From a virus: DNA of 55,713 nt. The stretch is taken from the IMG/VR virus record IMGVR_UViG_3300037852_000225, positions 1 to 55,713 of that record. One strand, written 5' to 3'. Each line of letters opens with the position of its first letter. Within the stretch, counting starts at the first letter, position 1. Shown here piece after piece: positions 40,202 through 49,623 of this stretch. Both the position numbers and the translations under genes were made by a program. A model generated the notes under the pieces. It had not been told where the DNA came from and did not search any database. It saw only the letters and a list, made by a program, of their open reading frames with translations.

Positions 40202-42246
40202 TGTTTTATCCGATTAAAGATGGCTCTGTTGAGCATGTGAACGAGTACAAATGTCAATTACCCACTGTTGGGTACGGGAAAAACCGGCTTACAGGTGAAC
40301 TTGAATATGTTGGCGTTATCAAGCGGTCTAATAAAAAAGAAGAACAATACTGGGAACGAATTGCACTTCCGAAAGATTGGGATAAAAAAGAGAAACTGGA
40401 AATGGAAATGCAGAAAGGTGATGCCAATTATTACGATCCAGAACTTGAAAAAATTCGTGAAAAGCATTGGAGATATAGGTTGTGCGGGTTATGGGTTATG
40501 ATTAACGGAGTTGCTACTTATATTCCATGCTCATTTTACTTTTACCTTAACTGGTGTCCGCTGGATATTGGCTATCCTGATTACTGGGAGAGTGACAGAA
40601 GGTTTTTTTATGTATGGGAATATTGCGTTGAAGATCCATATTGCGGCGGAATGATTGATATCGAAGGTCGTCGTTCAGGTAAGACGTTTAAAGCCGGGTC
40701 AATACTGCTTGATAGAGCTTCACTGTTTAAAAATCATCATGCAGGTATTCAGTCGAAAACGACCGTAGATTGTAAAGGTATATTTCAAAAGACAATAATT
40801 TCTTTCTTTAAAAAACTACCTTCTTTTTTCCGCCCTGTTTTCGATGAATCTCAAGGAGTGACCCCAAAATCTGAATTAAGATTTTTCAAAACAAATATTA
40901 AAGGAAGAAAAGCATTAAATATTTTAGGAGGTGTTGAGCTTGAATCTTGGATTGATTTCGGATCACATGAACCTTTATATTATGATGGTACAAAACTTAA
41001 TACCTATTTCATGGATGAGTATGGTAAAACAGAAGAATCTTCTGTCTGGGATAGATGGGAGTGTGTAAAATTTTGTTTAATGGATAAAGGGAAGTGGATT
41101 GGTAAAGCAATCCTTACCAGTACGATTGAGGAACAGGATAACCGGATGGATGACCCGAAAAAACTTTGGGAATATTCCGATCCTGAAGATAAAAATGCTA
41201 ATGGAAGAACAAAATCAGGATTATATAGATATTTTGTCCCATCGTATGAAAGGCCAATGATGAATGGAGATGAAAAGCTATACGATAATTTTGGCAAGCC
41301 TGATAAAGAAAAAACAATTCAATATATTTTGAATGAAAGAGAGGGCGTTCGGGACGATCCGCGTTCTTTATCAGCGTTAATCCGTAAGATGCCTATGAGC
41401 ATTGTTGAAGCCTTCAGAATAAATGCTGCCACCTGTTTATATGACGATATCAAACTAAATGACCAACTTGACCGAATTTCATGGAAAGATAATCTAACTG
41501 AAAAAGGATCATTTGCTTGGAAAGATGGTGAGCCATTTACTGAAATAGTATGGGAAAAATCAAAAACAGGTAGATTTGAGATGTGTAGTGCCTTTGTAAT
41601 GAAGGATGCAAACAAAGTGCTTAAGCAAAATGAACGGTATACTCCTAATAATAATTTAGCATTTGCAGCCGGCGTTGACCCTTTCAAGTATGATAAAGTG
41701 GCTGATAATCGTAGATCAGATTGCGCAGCTTTCATTTATAAAAAAAGAGACAGCGGAGATCCGAATAATATTTTTAATGATGCTTTTGTATGTAAGTACA
41801 CATACCGTGCACCTACAACGGCTATTCAATATGATGATATTATCAAAATGCTTTGGTTCTTCGGATGTCAGGCACTTTTTGAGCGCAACGTGGATTCATT
41901 TAAAGAATATTTTAAAGCTAAAAATTGCCAGAATTTTTTAATGTGGCTCCCCGGAGAGACAGAGCCGGGTCTGTACTCTGATGGTCATGGGAACATGATT
42001 CAATCATTAAGTGATTACACAGAAGCATATATCAATGAGTTTATTGAAAAAGTTTTTTTTAAAGACCTGATTAAAGATTGGCTCGAATTTGATGTTGGTA
42101 AGACTACCAAATTTGACCGGGCTATTGGGGCTGGTATGGCCCTTATTGCAACCAAAAGGCATCAACCGAAACAATATCAGAAAAAATCCAATGAAGTCAC
42201 CGATTACTTTAAAGTATACCGTTTAATAGGAGGGAATGCCGTATGA
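40201..42246 (+). CDS. Terminase large subunit
   Basis: 681 residues. ATPase: Walker A GRRSGKT (156-162) and Walker B NTYFMDEYG (Asp272-Glu273) with the coupling segment AILTSTIEE downstream. Nuclease: AAGVDPFKYD (Asp493) opening the RNase-H-like domain, SDCAAFIYKK, and the late acid in KTTKFDRAIGAG. The protein pumps DNA into the prohead and cuts it, acting at the portal encoded next. It starts in overlap with the HNH gene and ends overlapping the portal gene by ATGA. Its length is in the usual upper range for Bacteroidota phages. Confidence 0.9.
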   Translation: MFYPIKDGSVEHVNEYKCQLPTVGYGKNRLTGELEYVGVIKRSNKKEEQYWERIALPKDWDKKEKLEMEMQKGDANYYDPELEKIREKHWRYRLCGLWVMINGVATYIPCSFYFYLNWCPLDIGYPDYWESDRRFFYVWEYCVEDPYCGGMIDIEGRRSGKTFKAGSILLDRASLFKNHHAGIQSKTTVDCKGIFQKTIISFFKKLPSFFRPVFDESQGVTPKSELRFFKTNIKGRKALNILGGVELESWIDFGSHEPLYYDGTKLNTYFMDEYGKTEESSVWDRWECVKFCLMDKGKWIGKAILTSTIEEQDNRMDDPKKLWEYSDPEDKNANGRTKSGLYRYFVPSYERPMMNGDEKLYDNFGKPDKEKTIQYILNEREGVRDDPRSLSALIRKMPMSIVEAFRINAATCLYDDIKLNDQLDRISWKDNLTEKGSFAWKDGEPFTEIVWEKSKTGRFEMCSAFVMKDANKVLKQNERYTPNNNLAFAAGVDPFKYDKVADNRRSDCAAFIYKKRDSGDPNNIFNDAFVCKYTYRAPTTAIQYDDIIKMLWFFGCQALFERNVDSFKEYFKAKNCQNFLMWLPGETEPGLYSDGHGNMIQSLSDYTEAYINEFIEKVFFKDLIKDWLEFDVGKTTKFDRAIGAGMALIATKRHQPKQYQKKSNEVTDYFKVYRLIGGNAV

Positions 42247-44561
42247 CATCAACGCAAAATAACTATGACGAACAGGGGCCGTGGTTTTTCCCACGGCATG
42301 ATATCGATCCAAAAGACAAGGACGAAGCATGGGCCCGGTCCTATGCCTGGGCGGCATGGCATGATTTTACGGCGGCGGTTCCAAAGTCGGTATTCTATAA
42401 TTCGTATGACAAATATGAGCAGTACAGGCTGTATGCTTTAAGTAAGCAGCCGATCAATGTTTACAGGGAACTGATGGGAATTGACGAGGAGCAGAAAGAT
42501 ACGTTTATGCCGATAGACTGGACGGCGCCAGCTTTTGTAAGTAAATATAGGAGTATTGCTATTTCAAGGTTGGTACAGCAGGAATATGGAATTGTCTGCA
42601 CACCCATTGATCCCACTGCCAAAGGAGAACTGGCTAAACTGTATGCAAAACTGAAAGCTAAAATTGCTGTGCGCCAGATGATGCAGCAGCAGAATCCTGA
42701 ACTGGCGCAGCATCCGGCAGTGCAACCCGCTGGTAATGAGCCATGGGATGAAGAGGAACTGCAAATGCGAATAGATTTTGGGGAACAGTTTAACCGGGCA
42801 AAGGATGCGGAAGAAGCTATTGCATTGGCATTTTACGAGAATGGTGTCAAAGAGGTTAGAAAAAAATGGTTTGAAGATTTCTTCGACTGCGGAGTAGCTG
42901 GGTATTATGAAGGACTGGACGATCACAGTAGGCCATACTTCCGGTTTATAGACCCAGAATGTATTGTCACCAATTACTGCAAGTTCAAAGACTTCCGTGA
43001 CTTGCAACATGCGGGAGAAGTGATTGACGTTTCGATAACTGACCTTGCCACCAAAACAAAGTCAGACGGGACGCCTATCTTCACAGACGAACAATTACTC
43101 GACCTTGGGACAAATGTAGCCGGCAAATGGAATAATCCTTCATTTGTCAGTCGGAGCACATCTTACTATAAAGGCTATGACCATTTTAAATGCAAGGTGC
43201 TGCAACTTGAATTTTTCTCATACAATGATATCGTATGGAAGGATTCTACCAACTGGAATGGGAATATCACTTTTAAAGAGTCAAAGTATAGCAATCTAAA
43301 CAGAGATGTGCCAAATACTGAAAAAAATACAAAATATACCAGTAAAAAAATAAAGGTCGTATACAAAATAAACTGGGTAGTGGGAACTAATTATTCCTAT
43401 GGATTCGAGCTTAAAAAGAATCAAAAAAGGTCAGTCAACCCAAAGAAAATGGGGGAAACGGAGTTGTCATACCGCTTTTATGCCCCTAATTTCTACCAGA
43501 TGAGAGCCCAGGGACAGATGGAGAAACTGATTCCATTTATCGACCAGTGCTGCCTTACCTGGTACAGGATACAGAATTTCAAAGCCAGAATGGTCCCTTC
43601 AGGATGGTGGATAGACCTCGCTGCATTGGAGCAGGTGGCTCTAAGCAAAGGAGGAGAGAACATGACATCCAAACAGCTTATTAATATGTTCTTCCAGTCC
43701 GGGATTTTGGCTGGCCGTTCGGATCTCATGGGAGACATTAATAATCCGAATTACAAACCTATTATCCCAATAGAAAACAGTGTTGCACAGGAACTTGCCG
43801 GACTATATCAAGATTTGGAGATGAATATCAATAAGATTGAAGGGATATGCGGTTTTAATGCTGTGACCATGGGGGGTGACACCAGAAGGACGCCTGTGCC
43901 AGGGGTTGAAAGCGCCAATGTATCGACCGACAACGCGCTATTCGAGATGGCAAATGGAGAGAGGTTTTTGCTTGAAAAACTTGCCGAAGATATGGTAAAA
44001 CGCATACAGCAGTCTGTTAAACTGACTGGGTATGAAGGATACGCGCCTGCCTTGAATAAGAGCACATTGCAATTTATATCCGTTTCAAAAGACCTTCCAC
44101 TTCGGGATTATGGAATAATGACTGAAGAGCGTCCGACTGATAATGAAAGACAATTCCTGATTCAAAATTCCCAGCAGGACCGGGCAGCGGGGTTCCTTGA
44201 TACATCGGATATGATGATACTGCTTAATACGTATAATTTCAAGCAGGCCCAGGAAATGATAGCCCTAAAGGTTAAGAAAAATAAGCAGGCCCAGGCAGCG
44301 GAAAAACAGGCAATTACCGCCCAGACCATTCAAGGGCAACAGCAATCGGCGCAGGTATCCGGTCAGATTCAAATGCAGCTTGAGCAAATGAAAGAACAAT
44401 CCGCCATGGAACTGGCGAATGTTACTGGTAGGTTTAACACCATCATAGCCGAGATAAAAGCGAAACAACTCGCCCAAGCAGCGGAATGGAAAACACAGAT
44501 GGAGCTTATTCAGCATATTATTCCACCGGCACAACAGTCTGAACAGGCGGCAGCACAATGA
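42243..44561 (+). CDS. Portal protein
   Basis: 772 residues after TerL. Wing/stem features: an early Trp-rich segment (ARSYAWAAWHDFTAAV), the DRCSP-like middle with RFIDPECIVTNY and a long C-terminal helix rich in Gln/Ala (KKNKQAQAAEKQAITAQTIQGQ...), as in portals of large Bacteroidota podoviruses. Twelve copies would form the entry ring for the DNA. The assignment rests mainly on size, gene order and composition. Stop overlaps the next ATG (ATGA). Confidence 0.75.
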   Translation: MTSTQNNYDEQGPWFFPRHDIDPKDKDEAWARSYAWAAWHDFTAAVPKSVFYNSYDKYEQYRLYALSKQPINVYRELMGIDEEQKDTFMPIDWTAPAFVSKYRSIAISRLVQQEYGIVCTPIDPTAKGELAKLYAKLKAKIAVRQMMQQQNPELAQHPAVQPAGNEPWDEEELQMRIDFGEQFNRAKDAEEAIALAFYENGVKEVRKKWFEDFFDCGVAGYYEGLDDHSRPYFRFIDPECIVTNYCKFKDFRDLQHAGEVIDVSITDLATKTKSDGTPIFTDEQLLDLGTNVAGKWNNPSFVSRSTSYYKGYDHFKCKVLQLEFFSYNDIVWKDSTNWNGNITFKESKYSNLNRDVPNTEKNTKYTSKKIKVVYKINWVVGTNYSYGFELKKNQKRSVNPKKMGETELSYRFYAPNFYQMRAQGQMEKLIPFIDQCCLTWYRIQNFKARMVPSGWWIDLAALEQVALSKGGENMTSKQLINMFFQSGILAGRSDLMGDINNPNYKPIIPIENSVAQELAGLYQDLEMNINKIEGICGFNAVTMGGDTRRTPVPGVESANVSTDNALFEMANGERFLLEKLAEDMVKRIQQSVKLTGYEGYAPALNKSTLQFISVSKDLPLRDYGIMTEERPTDNERQFLIQNSQQDRAAGFLDTSDMMILLNTYNFKQAQEMIALKVKKNKQAQAAEKQAITAQTIQGQQQSAQVSGQIQMQLEQMKEQSAMELANVTGRFNTIIAEIKAKQLAQAAEWKTQMELIQHIIPPAQQSEQAAAQ

Positions 44562-44782
44562 TAACACATCCAGCCATATCAAGAAGCAAAAAACCAACTT
44601 ATCCGGCGGACCATAAACCAGCAATGGAGGTCCCGAGGGGAGGTTCCTGCTGCGCGAACTGCCGCTTCTGGGACGGGGAAGATTGCGAGAACGGACACTA
44701 TAGAAAATGGAATAATGGAAGTGGCGATATACCAACCGATCCAGATAAATTTTGTTCTGACTGGTACGAACCTAAAAAATAA
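44558..44782 (+). CDS. Small Cys-rich (HiPIP-like) protein after portal
   Basis: 74 residues with GGSCCANCRFWDGEDCENGHY and PDKFCSDWYEP: five or more cysteines with the spacing of small phage proteins that resemble high-potential iron-sulfur or zinc-knuckle proteins. Similar short proteins occur next to portals in Bacteroidota phages. It overlaps the portal gene by ATGA. The role is unknown; it may bind a metal and stabilise a head component. Confidence 0.6.
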   Translation: MITHPAISRSKKPTYPADHKPAMEVPRGGSCCANCRFWDGEDCENGHYRKWNNGSGDIPTDPDKFCSDWYEPKK

Positions 44783-44794
44783 ATTTTTAAAAAA

Positions 44795-44813
44795 AGCCCA
44801 GTGTCCCTGGGCT
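44795..44813 (-). terminator. Strong hairpin oriented as a leftward terminator
   Basis: AGCCCAG (44795-44801) and CTGGGCT (44807-44813) pair perfectly across TGTCC. Read on the minus strand the stem is followed by seven T residues (44788-44794), i.e. a textbook intrinsic terminator for leftward transcripts. On the plus strand there is no T run after the stem. Confidence 0.65.
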
Positions 44814-44823
44814 ATGGCCCGAA

Positions 44824-44892
44824 TTAACGGGTAAAAGTCCAGGTTCCCGCTGGAGCGTCGGTAAAGTGAATATAAAGAATTTTATTTTTTAT
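44824..44892 (-). pseudogene. Tail of a decayed minus-strand gene
   Basis: Upstream of the terminator the minus strand reads IKNKILYIHFTDAPAGTWTFTR and then stops (TAA near 44824), with a stop and no start codon before it. The FTDAPAGTWTFTR segment is convincingly protein-like (beta-domain end). It looks like the surviving 3' end of a gene from another phage, brought in with its terminator. The rest of the 44783-44918 gap holds nothing else. Confidence 0.4.
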
Positions 44893-44918
44893 TCAAAATA
44901 TTATTTAACTTTACTTCT

Positions 44919-45206
44919 GTGCCATGTTATTACAAAAGAGTTGATGCCGAACAATTTGTACTCACAAGTGCGAATAAACAAGGTATCCTCCGTGGAGAAA
45001 ATATACAATTTCAATCGACCCCGGTAAAGCATGACAGCGGAAGATTTTTTGTAATGATACACCATAAAGAGGCGTTTGTGAAAGTGGAAGAAGGACAATG
45101 GCTTGTAAAACATGATAACGGTATTTGGGAGACAGTTTATCCCGACAGGTTTAAAGATAAATTCGTTTCCGAAGACGTTGTAAACCAAAACATCGAAGAT
45201 GCCTGA
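44919..45206 (+). CDS. Small beta-rich head-region protein
   Basis: 95 residues (MPCYYKRVDAEQFVLTSANK...) rich in strands and aromatic residues (RFFVMIHHKEAFVKVEEGQWLVKHDNGIWETVYP). Short proteins of this appearance often lie between portal and scaffold genes. No known motif. Overlaps the scaffold candidate by 8 bases. Confidence 0.55.
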   Translation: MPCYYKRVDAEQFVLTSANKQGILRGENIQFQSTPVKHDSGRFFVMIHHKEAFVKVEEGQWLVKHDNGIWETVYPDRFKDKFVSEDVVNQNIEDA

Positions 45207-46326
45207 AGACGTAGCAACATTAGAAGCCCCAGCCAAAGAGACAGCAGAGCAAGAACAGCCGAATATAGCGGCTATTATTGCAAAACAAGGGGTTCAGACA
45301 ACAAAGGATAATACGGTAGATATACCGGATATTAAGATAAAAAAAGAGGAACCGGCAACGGCCCAAAAGCAAGAGGAACCTAAGACTGAGGCAGTCCCAA
45401 AAGAAACTCCTGCTCCCGAGCAAAAACCGATCTCTCAAGCACAGCCAGAGCAGCCGAAGCAGGCCGTACAACCTGAAGAAGCCAACTGGCAAGAAGTTCT
45501 CAAAAAACAACCGGAAATCGAAATTCTGAAGGCAATAGGGCTGGATGAGAAGATGGCCGGGTTGATTCAAAAGTGGAAATCAGGAGGGGATGTAACAGCT
45601 TATTTAAAAGAAGCCGCTACAGATTATTCAAAGATGACAGGTGAACAGTTGATGAGGCATCAGCTTAAATCTGATTATCCGGAGTTATCTGACGAAGACT
45701 TCGAGGAGCTTTACGAATCCAAGGTGACCGACACCTACAAACTCGACCCCAACATGTATTCTGAAAAAGATGTTAAAAGGGGTAAGATTTTGCTGAATGC
45801 GGATACCAAAAAGATTCGTGATGCACTTGTAGAAAAACAGAAGCAGTACATTCTTGATTCGAAGCCTCCTGAAGTAAAACCTGACCCTGCCATTGCGCAG
45901 GCAGAAGCCGCCTTGAAGCAATCCATTGAGAATTATCAAAAAGAGATTAAGGGGAGCAGTATATATAATGGTATCACAAAGGATAAAAAGCTGTCCATTG
46001 AAATCGAAGGTCAGAAGTTTAACTGGGAGATACCAGATATTAATAAGTATGAAGGGGTTATGTTTGACACCAAGAAATGGGGTGAAGCTATGCTGACAGA
46101 AAAGGGGGAATGGGACCATGAGCAGCAGGCAGTCCTTGGTGCAGTAGCCACAGATTGGAAAGGATTCCTTAATTCACTTGCGAAATTCTACATCGATATT
46201 GGCAAAAAACAGACCGCAGATTTAATTGAAAATGCCAAGCTGCCAGGAGACACAACAGCGAAACCTGAAGCAAAATCTACACCAGTAGCAGCCCTCGCCA
46301 AATCAGGAAACATCGTTTCCGGTTAG
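45199..46326 (+). CDS. Scaffold-like protein preceding capsid gene
   Basis: 375 residues, strongly acidic and helical: Pro/Glu/Ala/Gln-rich first third (KEETPAPEQ-type), a middle with ADTKKIRDALVEKQKQYILD, and a helical end (GEAMLTEKGEWDHEQQAVLGAV). It lacks enzyme motifs. Scaffold proteins, which shape the prohead and then leave, have this composition and usually precede the capsid gene, as here. The stop is TAG, 36 bases before the capsid ATG. Confidence 0.65.
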   Translation: MPEDVATLEAPAKETAEQEQPNIAAIIAKQGVQTTKDNTVDIPDIKIKKEEPATAQKQEEPKTEAVPKETPAPEQKPISQAQPEQPKQAVQPEEANWQEVLKKQPEIEILKAIGLDEKMAGLIQKWKSGGDVTAYLKEAATDYSKMTGEQLMRHQLKSDYPELSDEDFEELYESKVTDTYKLDPNMYSEKDVKRGKILLNADTKKIRDALVEKQKQYILDSKPPEVKPDPAIAQAEAALKQSIENYQKEIKGSSIYNGITKDKKLSIEIEGQKFNWEIPDINKYEGVMFDTKKWGEAMLTEKGEWDHEQQAVLGAVATDWKGFLNSLAKFYIDIGKKQTADLIENAKLPGDTTAKPEAKSTPVAALAKSGNIVSG

Positions 46327-46362
46327 TAAACATATATTACTAACCCGTTAAATTCTTACAAA

Positions 46363-47700
46363 ATGGCGATCACGCAAGGGACGCTGAACAAACAGTTCGT
46401 GTCCGCAATCAGCTTCCTCGACCAGAGGGAAATAAATCCCAATTTAATTGACCAGTCCAGAGATGCCACTTTCGTAAATATTATGAAACTGGTAGGGCGC
46501 ACAAAGCCCACCTCCGTTCCGATATACAACTACTTTGTTAACAACGATGTATTTGCAACCGGCGTGGTAAACTCTGTATCCTCTGGCTATGGTACTTCTA
46601 TCATAGTATTGGTCCTTACCGCAGCTTCAGGTGGCTATTCCAGACAGGGAGACTGCGTTCGGTTTTCAAATGCCAACGATATTGGCCGCATGGGCCTTAT
46701 CACGAATGTATCCAGCGCATCAAGCGTTGATACCATTACAGTACAGGCTGTTGACGGAAGCCCACTGTATGCTGTTGGAAACGATACGATTGGCTTCATA
46801 AGCAATGCGAATGAAGAACAGTCCGATAAAAAGGCCAACCGCAAAATCGGGGTTACCCGGTTTATTAACCAAGTTCAAATTTTCAAAGAAATAGATGAAA
46901 TTTCTGACGTACAGAAAGTGTCAAAAGTTGAGGTGACCGTTGAAGGCCAGCCTTATTACACCCCTGTAAGTCACATATACAAGGTGAATACCTTAAACGG
47001 AATGATAAGTTCCGCATGTATCCAGGGTGTTCAGTCCGTAACCTTGTTCAGTGATACAAACCCTGTTTTAACGCTTAACAACCGCCCAGTCCAGACTACC
47101 ATGGGCATGGATCAGTATATCAGCACTTTTGGTGCCACTGACCAGGTTGCAACGCTCGGCACCGTCCTTTTGGGGGATGTGGCCAAGATGATTGACAACT
47201 TCATCGCAAACAAGGCCCCGCTTCAGCAAATGGGATTCTCCGGCACGAAAGCGAAGCGTCCATGGTCAAACCTGATGAAAAATTTAGGGTCTTCTGGTAT
47301 TACCTCCGTTCGGTTGGTTATCGATGGAAGGGATGCGGACCTTGAAATAATGAAATGGGAATATTCCAATGCCGAAATGGAATTTGTTCACCTGCCTATT
47401 TTCGATCACCCACAACTGTTCTCACCAACTGTTGTTCCTGATATCGTTGGCAGCATTTACTGGATACCAAAAGACAAGGTAAATGTCGTCGGCGGAGGCA
47501 TGGAAGGACGGCTGCAACTGCGGTATCTTCCAAAGGCCATGGCTGGTGGAACAAGCAACGGTCTTATCACAGAATGGTATACCGGCGCACTGGCTCCTAC
47601 GCCTACATCTTCCGAACAGGTATTCCGCACAGAGTGGATTGCCAATGTCGGTCTTGAAATGTACGGTGTCAAGCACATGCAGAAATACCGTTCAGCATAA
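46363..47700 (+). CDS. Major capsid protein
   Basis: 445 residues, beta-rich and evenly composed, after a scaffold candidate and before an intrinsic terminator, with regular use of common codons as expected for the most abundant virion protein. A N-terminal arm (ISFLDQREINPNLIDQSRDATFVNIMKLVG), a long helix-like stretch (LGTVLLGDVAKMIDNFIANK) and a C-terminal YRSA end are compatible with an HK97 fold. The fold itself cannot be proven by eye. Confidence 0.75.
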   Translation: MAITQGTLNKQFVSAISFLDQREINPNLIDQSRDATFVNIMKLVGRTKPTSVPIYNYFVNNDVFATGVVNSVSSGYGTSIIVLVLTAASGGYSRQGDCVRFSNANDIGRMGLITNVSSASSVDTITVQAVDGSPLYAVGNDTIGFISNANEEQSDKKANRKIGVTRFINQVQIFKEIDEISDVQKVSKVEVTVEGQPYYTPVSHIYKVNTLNGMISSACIQGVQSVTLFSDTNPVLTLNNRPVQTTMGMDQYISTFGATDQVATLGTVLLGDVAKMIDNFIANKAPLQQMGFSGTKAKRPWSNLMKNLGSSGITSVRLVIDGRDADLEIMKWEYSNAEMEFVHLPIFDHPQLFSPTVVPDIVGSIYWIPKDKVNVVGGGMEGRLQLRYLPKAMAGGTSNGLITEWYTGALAPTPTSSEQVFRTEWIANVGLEMYGVKHMQKYRSA

Positions 47701-47708
47701 AAAAATAA

Positions 47709-47734
47709 AGGCGGCGTAACTGCCGCCTCTTTTT
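47709..47734 (+). terminator. Intrinsic terminator after the capsid gene
   Basis: AGGCGGC (47709-47715) pairs with GCCGCCT (47722-47728) around GTAACT and is followed by CTTTTT. A strong rho-independent terminator just after the capsid stop codon, which may adjust capsid versus tail gene expression. Confidence 0.85.
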
Positions 47735-47756
47735 CGTAAACCAAAAAATTATAGCC

Positions 47757-48680
47757 ATGTTAGAAGCAATCGGGAGATATAACCATATCTCCGAAAAAAC
47801 ACGCGAAGAATTACAGGCCCGACTACAGAAGGCCGGTAAATTAGTCGAATACAGATTCGACATTTCCCATTTTCTTCCAGATATAGCCCATGATGGTGAA
47901 AATGAAGTGATTGTCAGGTCAGATAAAAAGGTATACCCAAGGCTGTATACCCTCCGGCCTGTGACATTCAATATCATTGATAAGCATTCCAAACAGTCGG
48001 TACTTATCGGGTTGCCCAATGGATCCGATGAATCGGATGCGAATTTCAGCGTAGCCAGGGTATCTGTACCTGAATACATGAGGGGACTTTTGAGTCTTGA
48101 CCTTACAAATACCGATAACTGGGATATGTTTGCTCTGCTTGAATTGCACCCGGAACATGAGAACGGTATGTACCAGAACAAGAATATGAAAGCCACTTTC
48201 CGCAGGGTCGATAAACTACAAGATGCTCAACAGTCATATAGCAAAAGGGAGCAAAGGGCTGACGCTGTTGCCGTTGCCAGAAATAAAAACCAGCAGGAAG
48301 TTCGTGATTTTGCAGCCGCAATGGGATGGGATGAAACCGAAGATTATACCCTATTGAAAGATCAGGTATTGCAGATGGCAGAGGAAGATACGGCTGCTTT
48401 TGCAAAAGTGGAACAGTCAAACATATCTTACGCAGCCGCTATCAAAAGAGCGATGAACAGGCAGGTCATTGAATTTGTGCCACTGGAGAATAAATTCGTG
48501 TGGGGCTCTAATAAGCAGACGATAGCCGCCCTTGAGCGTTCGGATGGAACCATGAAAGGCATTATCGACAGGTTTAAAGACTGGCTTGAAACATCCAAAA
48601 ATGGTGAGGAAATTTATAACCGGATGCTAAGTTTGATGAAGCCGGAGAAAGCTACAGCAGCAAAGGCGGAAGTGAAATAG
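47757..48680 (+). CDS. Head-associated protein downstream of capsid
   Basis: 307 residues: N-terminal helix with coupling to beta strands (YRFDISHFLPDIAHDGENEVIVRS), then a helical half (DKLQDAQQSYSKREQRADAVAVARNKNQQEV, MAEEDTAAFAKVEQS). Probably a virion protein because of its position, perhaps an accessory capsid or vertex protein. No motif recognised. A 98-base inverted-repeat element follows. Confidence 0.55.
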   Translation: MLEAIGRYNHISEKTREELQARLQKAGKLVEYRFDISHFLPDIAHDGENEVIVRSDKKVYPRLYTLRPVTFNIIDKHSKQSVLIGLPNGSDESDANFSVARVSVPEYMRGLLSLDLTNTDNWDMFALLELHPEHENGMYQNKNMKATFRRVDKLQDAQQSYSKREQRADAVAVARNKNQQEVRDFAAAMGWDETEDYTLLKDQVLQMAEEDTAAFAKVEQSNISYAAAIKRAMNRQVIEFVPLENKFVWGSNKQTIAALERSDGTMKGIIDRFKDWLETSKNGEEIYNRMLSLMKPEKATAAKAEVK

Positions 48681-48695
48681 AAGTCTGCATTAAGA

Positions 48696-48793
48696 GCAGC
48701 CACATTGAGTAACAACATTAAGATATCCATATAAATTAGCAGTTTTCCATTGATTTTGGTTTACGGCGGCCCTGCATTTTTCAATGTGGCTGC
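48696..48793. repeat. 98-bp element bounded by 13-bp terminal inverted repeats
   Basis: GCAGCCACATTGA (48696-48708) and TCAATGTGGCTGC (48781-48793) are exact reverse complements 72 bases apart, in a 140-base gap. The inside contains no gene and no TTTG/TAnnTTTG pair. It may be a structured RNA, an invertible segment or the footprint of a small mobile element; the outer bases show no target-site duplication. Confidence 0.6.
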
Positions 48794-48820
48794 ATTTGTT
48801 AACAAAAAAAAATAAGTTTT

Positions 48821-49327
48821 ATGGAAGAGCAACAAGCAGCCTGGGATCCGTTCGGCAAACCTGACCAGACCCAGCCAAATGAGGAAATAAAAATATCTGG
48901 GCATGTTATCCCTGCTCCCATGGAAGGGTCGGCGTTGCCGAAAATTCCAGATGACACTCCGCAAAATGTTGCCCAAAGCGAAGATCAGCCGCCGCCTGTA
49001 TTAAAAGAAGCTACCATATCCGGCAGACCAATTTCCACAACGCCGGCCAAAGTAGCAACTGGCCCAGGAGCCAGGATATTAACCTTTCTCAAGGCTTCGG
49101 AGAAGTCCGGATTATGGGAGAATATTACCCCCATCCTTAAAGTAATGCTGTCTGAACACATGACTATAGCCGACATCAAAACAGTCGTCCGTGATCTTTG
49201 GCAAAGCGGCCAGATTTCACTTCCTTCAGCAAATTTTGAACTTTTCGGGACAATCAAATCCGGAGGTGCCCATGCAACTGAATATTACGGCATCGATGAC
49301 ATTAATATTTACGCTAAAATAATTTAG
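48821..49327 (+). CDS. Small virion protein with winged-helix-like end
   Basis: 168 residues. The first 90 are disordered and Pro/Glu/Ala-rich (WDPFGKPDQTQPNEEIKISG), the rest is compact: HMTIADIKTVVRDLWQSGQISL then FELFGTIKSGGAHATEYYGI. The last part is similar to the following gene product (MQQVLDQLVKSGQILV...LGTIDSR...KYYDF), so they share a domain. It follows the inverted-repeat element. Probably structural. Confidence 0.55.
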   Translation: MEEQQAAWDPFGKPDQTQPNEEIKISGHVIPAPMEGSALPKIPDDTPQNVAQSEDQPPPVLKEATISGRPISTTPAKVATGPGARILTFLKASEKSGLWENITPILKVMLSEHMTIADIKTVVRDLWQSGQISLPSANFELFGTIKSGGAHATEYYGIDDINIYAKII

Positions 49328-49329
49328 TT

Positions 49330-49623
49330 ATGGCAGCAATAATTCTTGCATTCCTTTTTGGGAAAGATTGGACAGATATATCCAGTTTCTTAAAAAATAA
49401 CTTCGCTCCCAACACGCAAAATCATCCTATCCTTCATAACAATGATGTGGTAAATATGCAACAGGTATTGGATCAACTTGTAAAAAGTGGGCAGATATTG
49501 GTACAGAATAATCAGCATTTGCAACTTGGGACGATTGATTCAAGAGCTAATTTCGGATCTGATTTAAAAACAAAATACTATGATTTTTCAAACCATAGTA
49601 TAGTTGTCAAAAGAATCAAATGA
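49330..49623 (+). CDS. Small virion protein, paralogue of preceding C-terminus
   Basis: 97 residues: hydrophobic start (MAAIILAFLFGKDW), then VVNMQQVLDQLVKSGQILVQNNQHLQLGTIDSR and KTKYYDFSNHSIVVKRIK. The central helix-wing pattern repeats that of the preceding protein, indicating duplication. Its stop overlaps the next ATG (ATGA at 49620-49623). Confidence 0.5.
   Translation: MAAIILAFLFGKDWTDISSFLKNNFAPNTQNHPILHNNDVVNMQQVLDQLVKSGQILVQNNQHLQLGTIDSRANFGSDLKTKYYDFSNHSIVVKRIK

Noticed and set aside
48761-48976. Minus-strand ORF across the right inverted repeat
   Set aside because: It is the shadow of the plus-strand gene at 48821 and of the inverted repeat; no support for leftward transcription here.
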